A DNA stretch of 64,000 nucleotides from Methylomicrobium lacus_A (GTDB lineage: Bacteria; Pseudomonadota; Gammaproteobacteria; Methylococcales; Methylomonadaceae). The notes under the pieces were generated by a model. It worked only from the letters and a program-made list of their open reading frames with translations. It ran no database searches and was not told where the DNA came from. The DNA lies in contig NZ_CP169217.1 in assembly GCF_041897535.1 (NCBI RefSeq), forward strand, positions 3,596,001-3,660,000. The letters are read 5' to 3'. The stretch's first letter is position 1. Every line of letters begins with the position of its first letter. The translations under genes and the position numbers were made by a program. Below are positions 8,013 through 17,179 of this stretch, in pieces.

Positions 8013-11000
8013 ATGTCTAGCATTGATCAAAAACATCAAGGTAAGAAGCGGCATTTAGTCGCCGCGATTACCGCTTTGCTGGCGGCGCCCTTGGCGGGTT
8101 TTTCCGCGGGTGCTAATGCGGTGGTTGCAGATGCGCCAGTCTTGACCTTGTCTCAAGGCAATACCGTACTCAACGGCGGACCTGAAATTGTCGTGGATGG
8201 CGGTTTAACGGTAACGAATAATAATCCGGAAGTCCCTCTCGATGGCGCGGTTGTTGTCATTAGCAAGGGTTTTCTTGCGGGTGATGCCTTAAGCTTTACA
8301 GCGGTAGAAGGTATTACCGGTTCGTACGATTCGAATACAGGTATTTTGACTTTTACAGGTTTAGGCACGGATACTGCGTATCAAGCCGTTTTACGTTCGG
8401 TCAAATTCAGCAGTAATACAAAGGGTGAAGCGCGCGAGATCGTCTTCTCGCTGGGGACCGCCGTGCCATTTAAACCATGCGGCAGTTCGACCTACCATTA
8501 CTATGAGTCGGTGGCGGAGAACCTAAGCTGGACAGCAGCAAAAGCGGCTGCCGAGGCTAGAAGCAATCAGGGCTTGGCGGGTTATTTGACAACCATCACC
8601 TGCCAGGATGAGCAAGACTTTACGGTAAGCAAATTACCTAATACTGGCGCATGGATAGGCGCCAGCGATGCGGCGGTTGAGGGTGATTGGCTTTGGGTGA
8701 CCGGCCCCGAAGCGGGTACGCTTTTCTACAGAGGCCAAGGCGCCAGCGGTGCGTCGGTGGAGGGACGATTTGCCGAATGGAGCCCCGATTTTGGCGGCCA
8801 GCCGGATAACGTGTCGGGTGGTACAGAACATTATGCCCAGGCCTTTTTTAATTTGGGTAATCCGCCAACTAAATGGAATGATTTGCCTGAAAGTGGCGCA
8901 GGATTCACTTCACGGTATCTGGTTGAATACGGCGGTTTTGAGGGCGACACAGACTCCTTTACCGCAGCCAAACGACTGGTTCCGCCGTCAGCCGCCTTAA
9001 GCGCAAGCGGCGGTGCTACCCCGTCGAAGGGCATTTATGATGCTGTCGTCGATGCCAATTTAACCGTCTCGGAGAACGGCCAGACGACGCTCGATGGGGC
9101 GGTGGTGAACTTCGGTTCGGGGTTCGTCGCCGGCGATACCTTAGGTTTTACAGCGGCAGGCGGAATTACCGGTTCGTATGATGCGGAAAAAGGTGTTTTG
9201 ACTCTTACCGGGGAAGGCTCGACAGCCGAGTATCAAGACGTTTTGCGTTCGGTAACGTTCACCACCACCAGCGGAACCGGCGGTAACCGTGAAATCCTGT
9301 TTTCGCTGGGTAGTTTGCCGCCCTTTAAACCGTGCGGCCATAATGAATACCATTATTATGATTTTGTGAGCGATCCCGGCCGCATTTGGCTGGATGCAAA
9401 AAACCGCGCCGAAGCACAAACGCATTTTGGCTTGCAAGGCTATTTGACCACTGTCGGCTGTGCAGCTGAACACGAATTTGCCCTCAATGAAGGGCATAGC
9501 GCCGGTAAAGACATCGTCTGGATAGGCGCAAGTGCCAGAGCCAAACTCGGCGATTGGTTCTGGGTGACCGGGCCGGAAGGGGAGGCGAATGCAAAAGCGG
9601 GCACCGAGTTTTACATTGCGGGGCAAGGCCCGGTGAACGAGCAATATTCACCGTGGGGAGATGGCGAACCTAATACTGGGGGGGGTACTGAAAATGTTGC
9701 TCATTTCTGGAGCAATCTGGGTGGTAAAGCCAATGATAATAATGAAACTTCAGGAAGCTCTGGTTATGCTGTCGAATACGGCGGTTTCGAAGGCGAAGCC
9801 AACACCCTCACCGGCGCCAAAACCGTTGCGGTGAGCATCGCCCCAACAGAACCTAGCAATGCGACCGCGTCCGAAGTGCACAGCACCCAAGTGACCGTCT
9901 CCTGGCAAGACAACAGCACCAATGAAACCGGCTTTAAGATTTACAACAGCGCAGACCCGCAAAACCCTATTGCGACGGTCGGAGCGAATGAAACCAGCGT
10001 GGTCATCCCCGGCTTAAGCTGCAGTACGGAATACCAGTATACCGTCACGGCTTATCTTGAGTCTGAATCGTTGGGCGCTACCACGATGACCGTGAAAACG
10101 GCACCTTGCGCGCCGACACCGGTGACCGCGGTCAAGAAACATGCCGGCAAAGTCTACCTGAGCTGGCAAGACAACAGCACCGACGAAAACCTGTTCAAGG
10201 TGTTTGTCGATGGCGGCGAAACGCCGGCGGTTCAAACCGCAGCAGATGTCACCTCGTCCGTATTCAGACCCATTGCGTGCGGTGATCACACCTTTGTCGT
10301 GAAGGCAACGAGGAATAGCGATCACCTGGATTCCGATGCCGCAAGCACCGAAGTCGTTAACATTCCATGCCTGACCCCGGACTTCAAATCGGAAAGCATA
10401 CCGACGCGTTTAAGTTCCGAGTGGCAGCACTATGCTTCCAATGAGGTATATGACAAGCCGGTTATTATCGTGGCGCCGCCTTCTAACCGCGATGCCCAGC
10501 CGGGTGTGGTGCGTGTGAGAAACGTGGGTTCCGGCTTTGACATTCGGTTCCAGCCTTGGGGTGACGGTGATCCTGCGCATGCCAAAATTGAATCGGCGTC
10601 GGCCTTGCTGTTGGAATCGGGACGCCATGTACTGGCCGATGGCAGTGTTTGGGAGGTGGGCACCTTTAATTTAGGCGTTTCGCGCAAGGAAGGGAACAAG
10701 GCGACAAAAACCTTTATCTCGCCATTTGATAAAGCGCCAAAAGTGTTCTTAACCGTACAAACGGCAAACGGGGAAAATGCGGTGACTGCGCGTCTGAAAT
10801 CTGTCAACAAGAAACAATTTGTTGCCGTGTTGCAGGAGCAGGAAGCCAATCGCAAGCGTGAACATGTGGCTGAAACAATTGGTTATCTCGCTATCTACAC
10901 TCCGTCTGTTGATAACAGCAACAAACGCGATCAGCCAGGCAGCGGTGTGTTGATCATGAGTGACCAGTTGGATCATCCATACAGCGTGGATAAGGCGGTT

Positions 11001-11258
11001 GCCAAGAGAAAAGATGCTAGTGTCCTGTCTACTCCCGTAACCGAGTTTGCAAACTGTAAGTTAAGGGTAGTCGAAGACGACTCAAAGGATGCTGAGAACA
11101 AGCATGCTAATGTGTTTGTATCAACTCTGTTCTTTGATGCGCAGTATGAGCAATATGTCCATGGGCAATTGTGGTTCCAAGGCCAGAATCCTGCAAGCCT
11201 GCGGAGTTTGAGTTGTTATGAGGATAATGAAATAGTAGAAGAGGGTGAAAATAAATAA
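8013..11258 (+). CDS. Secreted multidomain lectin-like protein (duplicated Ig-like + C-type lectin units, Fn3 x2, C-terminal lectin-like domain)
   Basis: 1081 residues. A long signal peptide (about 1-36: basic start, then LVAAITALLAAPLAGFSAGANA) directs export. Two tandem copies of one unit follow (about 40-325 and 340-610). Each has a beta-rich repeat (LDGAVV...GFxAGDxLxFTA...GITGSYD) followed by a C-type-lectin-fold domain (WIGAS...GDWxWVTGPE...W...N...YxVEYGGFEG). Two fibronectin type III domains follow (about 612-700 and 705-790, both with VSWQDNSTNE or LSWQDNSTDE). The last roughly 270 residues hold a PPSNRD...GVVRVRNV...WEVGTFNL...FLTVQTANG domain recurring in large bacterial surface proteins, lectin-like by appearance. 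No PEP-CTERM or LPXTG sorting motif is seen. Probable role: surface adhesion or glycan binding. Confidence 0.8.
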   Translation: MSSIDQKHQGKKRHLVAAITALLAAPLAGFSAGANAVVADAPVLTLSQGNTVLNGGPEIVVDGGLTVTNNNPEVPLDGAVVVISKGFLAGDALSFTAVEGITGSYDSNTGILTFTGLGTDTAYQAVLRSVKFSSNTKGEAREIVFSLGTAVPFKPCGSSTYHYYESVAENLSWTAAKAAAEARSNQGLAGYLTTITCQDEQDFTVSKLPNTGAWIGASDAAVEGDWLWVTGPEAGTLFYRGQGASGASVEGRFAEWSPDFGGQPDNVSGGTEHYAQAFFNLGNPPTKWNDLPESGAGFTSRYLVEYGGFEGDTDSFTAAKRLVPPSAALSASGGATPSKGIYDAVVDANLTVSENGQTTLDGAVVNFGSGFVAGDTLGFTAAGGITGSYDAEKGVLTLTGEGSTAEYQDVLRSVTFTTTSGTGGNREILFSLGSLPPFKPCGHNEYHYYDFVSDPGRIWLDAKNRAEAQTHFGLQGYLTTVGCAAEHEFALNEGHSAGKDIVWIGASARAKLGDWFWVTGPEGEANAKAGTEFYIAGQGPVNEQYSPWGDGEPNTGGGTENVAHFWSNLGGKANDNNETSGSSGYAVEYGGFEGEANTLTGAKTVAVSIAPTEPSNATASEVHSTQVTVSWQDNSTNETGFKIYNSADPQNPIATVGANETSVVIPGLSCSTEYQYTVTAYLESESLGATTMTVKTAPCAPTPVTAVKKHAGKVYLSWQDNSTDENLFKVFVDGGETPAVQTAADVTSSVFRPIACGDHTFVVKATRNSDHLDSDAASTEVVNIPCLTPDFKSESIPTRLSSEWQHYASNEVYDKPVIIVAPPSNRDAQPGVVRVRNVGSGFDIRFQPWGDGDPAHAKIESASALLLESGRHVLADGSVWEVGTFNLGVSRKEGNKATKTFISPFDKAPKVFLTVQTANGENAVTARLKSVNKKQFVAVLQEQEANRKREHVAETIGYLAIYTPSVDNSNKRDQPGSGVLIMSDQLDHPYSVDKAVAKRKDASVLSTPVTEFANCKLRVVEDDSKDAENKHANVFVSTLFFDAQYEQYVHGQLWFQGQNPASLRSLSCYEDNEIVEEGENK

Positions 11259-11321
11259 GCCCGTCTGACTGAGGGCTTGATCGTCGGACGGTTTTGCCAA
11301 AAAGCTGATCCGTCTGGAGTT

Positions 11322-11354
11322 AAAGGGCGCATTTTTTAAATGCGCCCTTTTTTT
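11322..11354 (+). terminator. Intrinsic terminator after the lectin-domain gene
   Basis: Perfect 13-bp stem (AAAGGGCGCATTT and its complement, 11322-11334 and 11338-11350) with a 3-base loop, running into a T-tract (TTTT to 11354). It lies 63 bp after the stop at 11258. The A-run on the left side could let it work on both strands. Confidence 0.85.
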
Positions 11355-11619
11355 GCATGTTCGTCAGGGCACTCGCTTCGCGTCAAGACTATTGCTAGAT
11401 GACGGTTAGCTCCGCATGACTGCCAAAACTAGGCGGTATTTAGTTGAGGGATGGCGCTGAGTTCTCTGTTCAGCACCTGTATTTCCGAGGATTTTAATAA
11501 GTTGTATCGGTTAAAGGGGAGGTTGGGATTATAATTGCTGCGAAGGAATGATCGTTTACGGTAATCCTGCCATTTCAGCTGAACTATCGGCATTATAATT
11601 ACAATAAAAGAGAAAACTT

Positions 11620-12033
11620 ATGAAGTCATTGAGATTATTAGGAGTCATCGCCGTTTCATCCTGGCTTTCTATTCCCGCAGTGCAGGCGTCGGAGCATCAT
11701 AGCGGGCATGGCAGTATGGCAGGCGGCGGTGGCAGTGCGAGCCAGTGCCAGAAAGCGAGCCTGGAACGTTTTAATCCGCCGCATCTGGCGAAGGTCGCTC
11801 CGGGTTCTGAATTTTCTTTTTATGCCTTCAATATCGACAGCCCCGAGCAGTTGTCCGCGACGGTCAAAAAAATTCCTGTGGAGTTGACCGCTGAGTTCAA
11901 GGAACCCTACTTTCTGGTCAAGGGCAGGCTGCCGGCCAATCTGACCAACACGGCGGCCCGCATCGATGTGAAGGCTTCCGCCAAATCCTCGCATTGCGAA
12001 GAAGCGAAAGGCTGGCTCGTGATCATCGAATGA
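11620..12033 (+). CDS. Small exported protein with His-rich N-terminus
   Basis: 137 residues with a clear signal peptide (KSLRLLGVIAVSSWLSIPAVQA, cleavage near 23). The mature protein starts with a His- and Gly-rich stretch (SEHHSGHGSMAGGGG) that could bind metal. A small beta-rich domain follows, with two Cys (about 43 and 125) that could form a disulfide in the periplasm. I do not recognise the family. It stands alone, with AGAGA just upstream as a modest ribosome site and 361 bp of non-coding DNA before it (the 11322 terminator plus nothing else recognisable). The copper- or metal-binding idea rests only on the His cluster. Confidence 0.65.
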   Translation: MKSLRLLGVIAVSSWLSIPAVQASEHHSGHGSMAGGGGSASQCQKASLERFNPPHLAKVAPGSEFSFYAFNIDSPEQLSATVKKIPVELTAEFKEPYFLVKGRLPANLTNTAARIDVKASAKSSHCEEAKGWLVIIE

Positions 12034-12132
12034 CAAGCATTCGTATCTGGCGTGTAGTCTCGTGCGCAAAAGTTGCCGATTTGTCGGCACTCGGCTAATC
12101 TATCCGGGTTTACTTGCCAATGAGAAATTCCG

Positions 12133-12927
12133 ATGTCGGCTAATCCCCCTGTCAGACGGTGCGTCGCCTATTGCCTGGCGCACCGCTTTCATATCGATGC
12201 GCTGGCGAAAGTGCTTTCGGATTCGAGTCTTATTCGTCTGATCAAGGGCGCCTTGCTGGTCGAAGAGAATGACACCTACACGGTCATTTTGGGCTACGGC
12301 GCGGTAGTGCACTGGAATGTCAGCCCGGAACGCCAGGCGGTGATCCATCGGCTGTTGCTGGCCAACGCGGAGCAGGCGTTGCCGTCAGTCGAAGAGGATC
12401 ATTTTACTTTTGCCTTCGATTGTCCGGTCACGCGGATCGTCGAGGACCACATCGAACTCGAATCGTCCGATCCGATTTTGATGTTTGCCTTGTCGCAGGG
12501 CATGGCGCAGTCGATCAAGCTGGCTTCCTTCGAAACCCAGGCGCTGCGCACGATCGAAAACACCAGTTACATACCGAAGTCGTTGGCCGAGGAAGGCCGC
12601 ATCAATATCAGTCGCCGCGACATTGCGAAAATCCGCGGCCAGTTGTTTTTAACCAAGAGCGACATCATCGTCAATTACGATTTGCTCGATATTCCGGAGT
12701 TTTTCTGGGAGTACCCGGAATACGAAGACTATTACACGATCGCGGCCAAGTATTTGGAAATTGCGCCCCGTACCGACGTGCTGTCGAAAAAGCTCGAAAC
12801 GATTCACGAATTGTTCGAAATGCTGGCCGATGAGCAAAACCATCGCCATTCTTCGCGGCTGGAATGGATCATCATCTGGCTGATCGCATTCGAGATCGGC
12901 ATGACCATTTACGACAAGGTGCTGTAA
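12133..12927 (+). CDS. RMD1/YagE (DUF155) family protein
   Basis: 264 residues matching the RMD1/DUF155 layout: a soluble alpha/beta domain (about 10-215) with FxFGYGAVVxW-like residues (here VILGYGAVVHWNV), DHIELES and the conserved DLLDIPEFFWEYPEYEDYY segment. A C-terminal membrane helix (about 240-260, LEWIIIWLIAFEIGMTIYD) follows, with HxxRLEW in front of it. In eukaryotes RMD1 proteins are mitochondrial or membrane-anchored and linked to meiotic division or translation. The bacterial role is not established. It is 3 bp upstream of rlmJ on the same strand, so co-transcription is likely. Confidence 0.85.
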   Translation: MSANPPVRRCVAYCLAHRFHIDALAKVLSDSSLIRLIKGALLVEENDTYTVILGYGAVVHWNVSPERQAVIHRLLLANAEQALPSVEEDHFTFAFDCPVTRIVEDHIELESSDPILMFALSQGMAQSIKLASFETQALRTIENTSYIPKSLAEEGRINISRRDIAKIRGQLFLTKSDIIVNYDLLDIPEFFWEYPEYEDYYTIAAKYLEIAPRTDVLSKKLETIHELFEMLADEQNHRHSSRLEWIIIWLIAFEIGMTIYDKVL

Positions 12928-12930
12928 GCC

Positions 12931-13791
12931 ATGCTGAGCTATCGTCACGCCTTCCATGCGGGCAATTTCGCCGATGTGCTGAAGCATTTGGTGCTGGCGC
13001 ACTGCATCGAGCATCTGAAAAAGAAGGATAAACCGTTTTGCTATATCGATACGCATGCGGGTGCGGGCATGTATGCGCTGGACAGCGAGTGGGCGTTAAA
13101 GAACCGCGAGTTCGACAGCGGCATCGCGAAATTGTGGCGGCGGGACGATTTGCCGGCAGGCGTGCGGCGCTATGTCGAGCTGATCGGGCAGTTTAACCAG
13201 GGGAAGGCATTGCTGCATTATCCCGGCTCCCCCTCTATCGCCGCCAGTTTGATGCGCAAGGACGACAAGCTGTTCTTATACGATCTGCATTCCACCGAAT
13301 TCAAGTTTCTGCACGAGTTGGTCAAAAAAGACCGCCGTATCAGGACTTTTCATGCCGACGGTTTGACCGAATCCCTGGGCTTGTTGCCGCCGAAGGAGCG
13401 GCGCGGGCTGGTGCTGATCGATCCTTCCTACGAACTTTCTAATGATTACCGCTTGGTCGTCGAAACCCTGAAGAAGATGCACAGACGTTTTGCGACCGGA
13501 ATTTATGTGCTCTGGTATCCGGTCGTCGAACGGCAGCGTATCCTTCGTTTGGAACGGGCGCTGCAGGACAGCGGCATCGCCGATATGACGCTGTTTGAGC
13601 TGGCTGTCGCTCCGGACAGCAAGGGTCATGGCATGACGGCCAGCGGAATGATCGTGATCAATCCGCCATGGACGCTGGCGTCCGAAATGCGCCTGGCATT
13701 GCCGTGGTTGGCCGAGCTATTGGGCGCCGAAGGCCAGGGCGGTCACCGGATCGTCAGTCTGGCCCAGGAAGGCGTCGAGCCGGCGCCATAG
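12931..13791 (+). CDS. rlmJ: 23S rRNA (adenine(2030)-N6)-methyltransferase
   Basis: 286 residues, full length for RlmJ. It starts with the characteristic MLSYRHAFHAGNFADVLKH, has a SAM-binding region (YIDTHAGAGMY near 38-48) and a catalytic motif IDPSYE (near 166-171). The family normally has DPPYE there; a Ser replaces the second Pro. RlmJ methylates A2030 of 23S rRNA using S-adenosylmethionine. The start is fixed by the conserved N-terminus. The 202 bp after the stop plus the region up to 14039 contain no other convincing gene. Confidence 0.93.
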   Translation: MLSYRHAFHAGNFADVLKHLVLAHCIEHLKKKDKPFCYIDTHAGAGMYALDSEWALKNREFDSGIAKLWRRDDLPAGVRRYVELIGQFNQGKALLHYPGSPSIAASLMRKDDKLFLYDLHSTEFKFLHELVKKDRRIRTFHADGLTESLGLLPPKERRGLVLIDPSYELSNDYRLVVETLKKMHRRFATGIYVLWYPVVERQRILRLERALQDSGIADMTLFELAVAPDSKGHGMTASGMIVINPPWTLASEMRLALPWLAELLGAEGQGGHRIVSLAQEGVEPAP

Positions 13792-14038
13792 CGCGAAAAA
13801 TAAGTCCAAAATTTTCAAATCTGCCTGCGCTTTCAATGGGGCGAGCGATTCTTGTCCTAGCTGCCAGGTTTATGGCGACAGAGCTTGAATGCATAGGCAA
13901 AACCGAGAGAGTAACAAATTAAGATTTAATTTCTGTGATCGAATTCGCAACATCCATGGCGGCCGGGTGTTTTATCGGTAGCTGAATTGAAAATTGTTAA
14001 TATCAGACTATTCTTTTGATAACACAGTTGTCCATGTG

Positions 14039-14749
14039 ATGAGGTCTGCCTTGATTACCGTTAGCGATCACAGTTTTGAAGAATCTCCAGTGTTAGAGTT
14101 TATTTTTGATCAATTTACCGCCGGATTCCGCGAGTGGCCCGAGTTGTCGGCGGATAAACGTTTGGAGCGTTTGGCTTTCCGCGTCTCTAGAGCGCCCAAG
14201 TCGTTGCGGGCGCATGTGGAACGCATCCATTATTGCTTTAACCATTATATGAATGAGCAGTTGTATGCCGCGCTGATCGATTTGCTGATCGTGCTGAACA
14301 ACGCGGGCCGCGAACTGAGCAAGCGCATGATATTCGGGTCCAGGTCAAGGCTGACCGAAAGTCAGTTTCAAACCCTGAGGTATTTTCTGAAAAGCGATGA
14401 CGCCGCCATCGAAACCTTGCCCCGCAACCGTTTTTCACTGTTTACCAAGGGATTGCAGTCTTCCTTGCCTCTCGTGCAAGTGGTCGAGGAGGCAGGCGAA
14501 ACCGAGCTTGATCCTTTGCAACTGGCCAGGGACTATATCGAGTTTAGCCAGTTGGATGAAGCGGCCCGTGTGCTTGAACAGGCCATTTTGATGCGTCCGG
14601 AGCACGCTGAGTTGCACGACGAATTATTGTCGCTGTACCGATCGACCCGCGACCGGACAGGATTTAAGCGAACGCAGGACGAGCTGAACCGTCTTGGCGC
14701 GAGTCTGCCGCCTGAGTGGGCGCAGTTGCAAGATTTTTTAAAGGTTTGA
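14039..14749 (+). CDS. FimV-like TPR protein heading a GTPase/roadblock cassette
   Basis: 236 residues from the ATG at 14039; a TTG at 13994 in frame is an alternative, and neither has a strong ribosome site. The N-terminal 130 residues are helical and unrecognised. The C-terminal part (about 155-225) contains TPR-like helices (LARDYIEFSQLDEAARVLEQ, then HAELHDELLSLYRSTRDR), the pattern found at the C-terminus of FimV, a type IV pilus/polarity protein. There is no signal peptide, so it should be cytoplasmic. It ends 3 bp before the next gene, giving a tight operon with the receiver-like protein, the GTPase and the roadblock proteins. A scaffold role is inferred from the TPR and the neighbours. 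Confidence 0.65.
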   Translation: MRSALITVSDHSFEESPVLEFIFDQFTAGFREWPELSADKRLERLAFRVSRAPKSLRAHVERIHYCFNHYMNEQLYAALIDLLIVLNNAGRELSKRMIFGSRSRLTESQFQTLRYFLKSDDAAIETLPRNRFSLFTKGLQSSLPLVQVVEEAGETELDPLQLARDYIEFSQLDEAARVLEQAILMRPEHAELHDELLSLYRSTRDRTGFKRTQDELNRLGASLPPEWAQLQDFLKV

Positions 14750-14752
14750 TCA

Positions 14753-15943
14753 ATGTCGGAACATAATAAGAGACCATTAAAAGTTGCCCTGCATGGCATG
14801 GATAGCCGTAGCTGCAAAACCATGATGATGTTTTTGCAAGGTCCGTGCCGGGGAGCTGCGATCGTTGTCAGCGAAGCCGAGGCTGAGGTTGATATTTTTG
14901 ACGGCGACCCGCCGCCTGCAAAAATTTTATTGGCCCAGCACCTGCAGGCAGAAAGGCAAAGGCCGACGATCGTGCTGTCGCTGCAGGATTTCAAGCACGA
15001 CGGAGCGCTTCTGGTCAGAAAACCGGTGAAGACCGATGACATGTTGTCGGCGCTGAAAGAAGCAAAATTGTTGCAGGAGGATCTTGCCAGGAAAAAAGCC
15101 GTAAAACAAGCCGTTCCGGTCACGGTTGACGCCGAAGAAGAAGAGGAGTCAGAACCGCCACCGCTCAAGACCTATGTGATCGATCAGGAGGAACGCAACA
15201 AAACGTCCAAGCATCAGACGGCGATGCGCTTCGATGAAAAAGGCTTTCAGGCTTATATCGGTTCGCTTCCGGACATTGATGTGAACGATCCGGCACAATT
15301 TGCCAATGCGGCGTATGACCCGAAAGATTATTTTCAGGGTTATATTCAATCGGCCTTCATGGTTTGCCGGGCCAAGGGACAGATTTTACAACTGCAATCG
15401 GGCTGGAAACCGATCATGATTTTTCCGCATACCCTGGAGGTTTGGCTTGACGCTGACGATCCGCAGTTGCGGGCGTTCGCGGGCATCAAGTTGAATTCGA
15501 GTTCGACATCCAAGATGTCGATCACTCCGGTCAATTCGCACACGATGGGCCTCGGCGGCTCGCTGGACAAATTTCAGAGCATGGATGCCTTTTTATGGAA
15601 ATTGGCCTGCTGGACTTCAAAAGGCCGTTATCCGCGGACAATAGACTATACTCAGCCGGTCTATTTGAAAAGTTGGCCCAATTTTACGCGGTTGCTGATT
15701 ACGCCGCATGCGCTCAGAATCGCAGCCTTACTGATACAAGGGCCAAGGACGTTGACCAATGTCGCACAGGTGCTCAATATCAAGCCGCAATATGTGTTTG
15801 TATTCGCCAGCGCCGCCTGTGCCTTAGGCCTGATGGGACAGGCAAAGAGAGAAGCCGATCATTTGATTCAGCCGCCGGCGGTGAAGCCGAGCAAGGGGCA
15901 GGGCTTATTGAGCCGTATCATGAATAAATTGCGTGGTAACTAA
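14753..15943 (+). CDS. Degenerate-receiver protein of the GTPase cassette
   Basis: 396 residues. Residues about 8-105 fold like a receiver in outline (VALHGMDS..., VDIFDGDPPP, TIVLSLQD, VRKPVKTDDML) with the late Lys-Pro, but the usual acidic pair is missing at the N-terminus, so phosphorylation is doubtful. An acidic linker (about 125-135, EEEEES) follows, then an unrecognised domain and a C-terminal segment (about 315-370) resembling a winged helix. The N-terminal domain looks like that of the response regulator at 27854-28768. It lies between the TPR protein (3 bp) and the small GTPase (21 bp). It may sense or localise, recruiting the GTPase; that is inference. Confidence 0.6.
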   Translation: MSEHNKRPLKVALHGMDSRSCKTMMMFLQGPCRGAAIVVSEAEAEVDIFDGDPPPAKILLAQHLQAERQRPTIVLSLQDFKHDGALLVRKPVKTDDMLSALKEAKLLQEDLARKKAVKQAVPVTVDAEEEEESEPPPLKTYVIDQEERNKTSKHQTAMRFDEKGFQAYIGSLPDIDVNDPAQFANAAYDPKDYFQGYIQSAFMVCRAKGQILQLQSGWKPIMIFPHTLEVWLDADDPQLRAFAGIKLNSSSTSKMSITPVNSHTMGLGGSLDKFQSMDAFLWKLACWTSKGRYPRTIDYTQPVYLKSWPNFTRLLITPHALRIAALLIQGPRTLTNVAQVLNIKPQYVFVFASAACALGLMGQAKREADHLIQPPAVKPSKGQGLLSRIMNKLRGN

Positions 15944-15964
15944 GCACAACGGAACGACACGAAC

Positions 15965-16501
15965 ATGAGTCAGTACAAAATTATTTTTACAGGGCCGGTA
16001 GGCGCCGGCAAAACCACGGCAATTCACTCGATCAGCGATATTCCACCGGTCAAGACCGATGCTGCCGCCAGCGACATGACTAAGACCCGAAAGGCCGCCA
16101 CGACGGTGGCGATGGACTATGGCGTGATGAACCTGGCGGATGGAGAGAAAATCCATTTGTACGGCACGCCGGGGCAGGAGCGTTTCGACTTTATGTGGGA
16201 TATATTGATCAACGGCGGCATCGGTTTGGTGCTGTTGCTGGATAATACCCGTGCGGACCCGTTCAAAGATATGAAATTCTTCCTCGATTCCTTCGGCGAT
16301 TTTATCTCGAAGACCGGTGTGGCGATCGGCGTGACACAAATGGACCTGAGCAGTAAGCCGACGATAGCCGATTATCATATGCAGTTAAAGGATGCGGATT
16401 TTAAACCGCCGATTTTTGCCGTGGATGCCAGAGTCAGAAACGATGTGTCGCTGCTGGTGCAATCCCTGCTTTATTCACTGGATCCGGGTTTGGCTGAATA
16501 A
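15965..16501 (+). CDS. MglA-like small Ras-type GTPase
   Basis: 178 residues of a small GTPase (COG2229/MglA-like). The P-loop GPVGAGKTT sits at 10-18, a Thr-rich switch I region with conserved TT at 46-47, and switch II GTPGQERF at 67-74. The guanine-specificity motif is TQMD (124-127) in place of NKxD, as in many bacterial members. In Myxococcus and in type IV pilus systems MglA switches cell polarity and motility and is turned off by an MglB roadblock dimer. Candidate roadblock partners follow at once (16503, 17180), supporting a GTPase/GAP unit. Confidence 0.85.
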   Translation: MSQYKIIFTGPVGAGKTTAIHSISDIPPVKTDAAASDMTKTRKAATTVAMDYGVMNLADGEKIHLYGTPGQERFDFMWDILINGGIGLVLLLDNTRADPFKDMKFFLDSFGDFISKTGVAIGVTQMDLSSKPTIADYHMQLKDADFKPPIFAVDARVRNDVSLLVQSLLYSLDPGLAE

Positions 16502-16502
16502 T

Positions 16503-17147
16503 ATGAGCGGCTATCATTTAACAGAAGGGCTTTTTTTGTACCCAACGCCGTCGGGCGCCTACTATGCGGTGGCTTCGAACGAGATGGACAAGCCGCGCCA
16601 GTTTATCCGGCAGATGCTGTTACAGCCGGCGACCAAGGCGCTGACGATCGAAAATCTTCAGTTATTGACCGGCATCGACGACGCGGAAAAATGCATCGAA
16701 TTGCTGCATCATTGCCAAAAGCTGGGATGGGTGCAGGGCTTGAACGAAGAATTGACCTATCCGGCGGATCAGCTCGACAAGATTCTGCCGGATATGCTAA
16801 GCACGATTACCGAGAACGGTAAGGTGCTGCTGGCCGATATGGAGGGATTTTATCTGGCCAGCCATGGGTTTCCGCATGAAGTGGCAGAAGAGTTGTCGGC
16901 ATTGAGCGCCGAGATTGCCACTGTGCATGCGCGCCGCTCCGGGGTTTTGGTGAATAACCTCGGGCAGGCGAGTCAGGCTTGGGCGATTGTCGATGTGTTC
17001 GGCAACAGCCAAATGGGTTTTTGGCCGCTGTTCATCGGCAAAAATCGTTTTGTGTTAGTCATTTCCGGCATCCCTCATTTCAATCAGCCGGAATTTGTGA
17101 GTTTGGTTTGGGCTTTGGCAATCCGTTACGCGGCCAAGGCATCTTAA
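16503..17147 (+). CDS. Probable roadblock-domain protein of the GTPase cassette
   Basis: 214 residues from the ATG at 16503, one base after the GTPase stop. The N-terminal half (about 1-90) is a helical or winged-helix-like region (NLQLLTGIDDAEKCIELLHHCQKLGWV). The C-terminal half (about 95-212) has the beta-alpha-beta pattern of roadblock/LC7 domains (VLLADMEGFYLASHGFPHEVAEELSALSAEI...). Roadblock proteins dimerise and bind small GTPases as GAPs or scaffolds. The frame extends further upstream inside the GTPase gene, but the ATG at 16503 gives clean stop-start coupling. The roadblock call for this protein is by pattern only and less certain than for the next gene. Confidence 0.65.
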   Translation: MSGYHLTEGLFLYPTPSGAYYAVASNEMDKPRQFIRQMLLQPATKALTIENLQLLTGIDDAEKCIELLHHCQKLGWVQGLNEELTYPADQLDKILPDMLSTITENGKVLLADMEGFYLASHGFPHEVAEELSALSAEIATVHARRSGVLVNNLGQASQAWAIVDVFGNSQMGFWPLFIGKNRFVLVISGIPHFNQPEFVSLVWALAIRYAAKAS

Positions 17148-17179
17148 TAATTTATTTTTATCGTTAACGAGGAAGAAAA

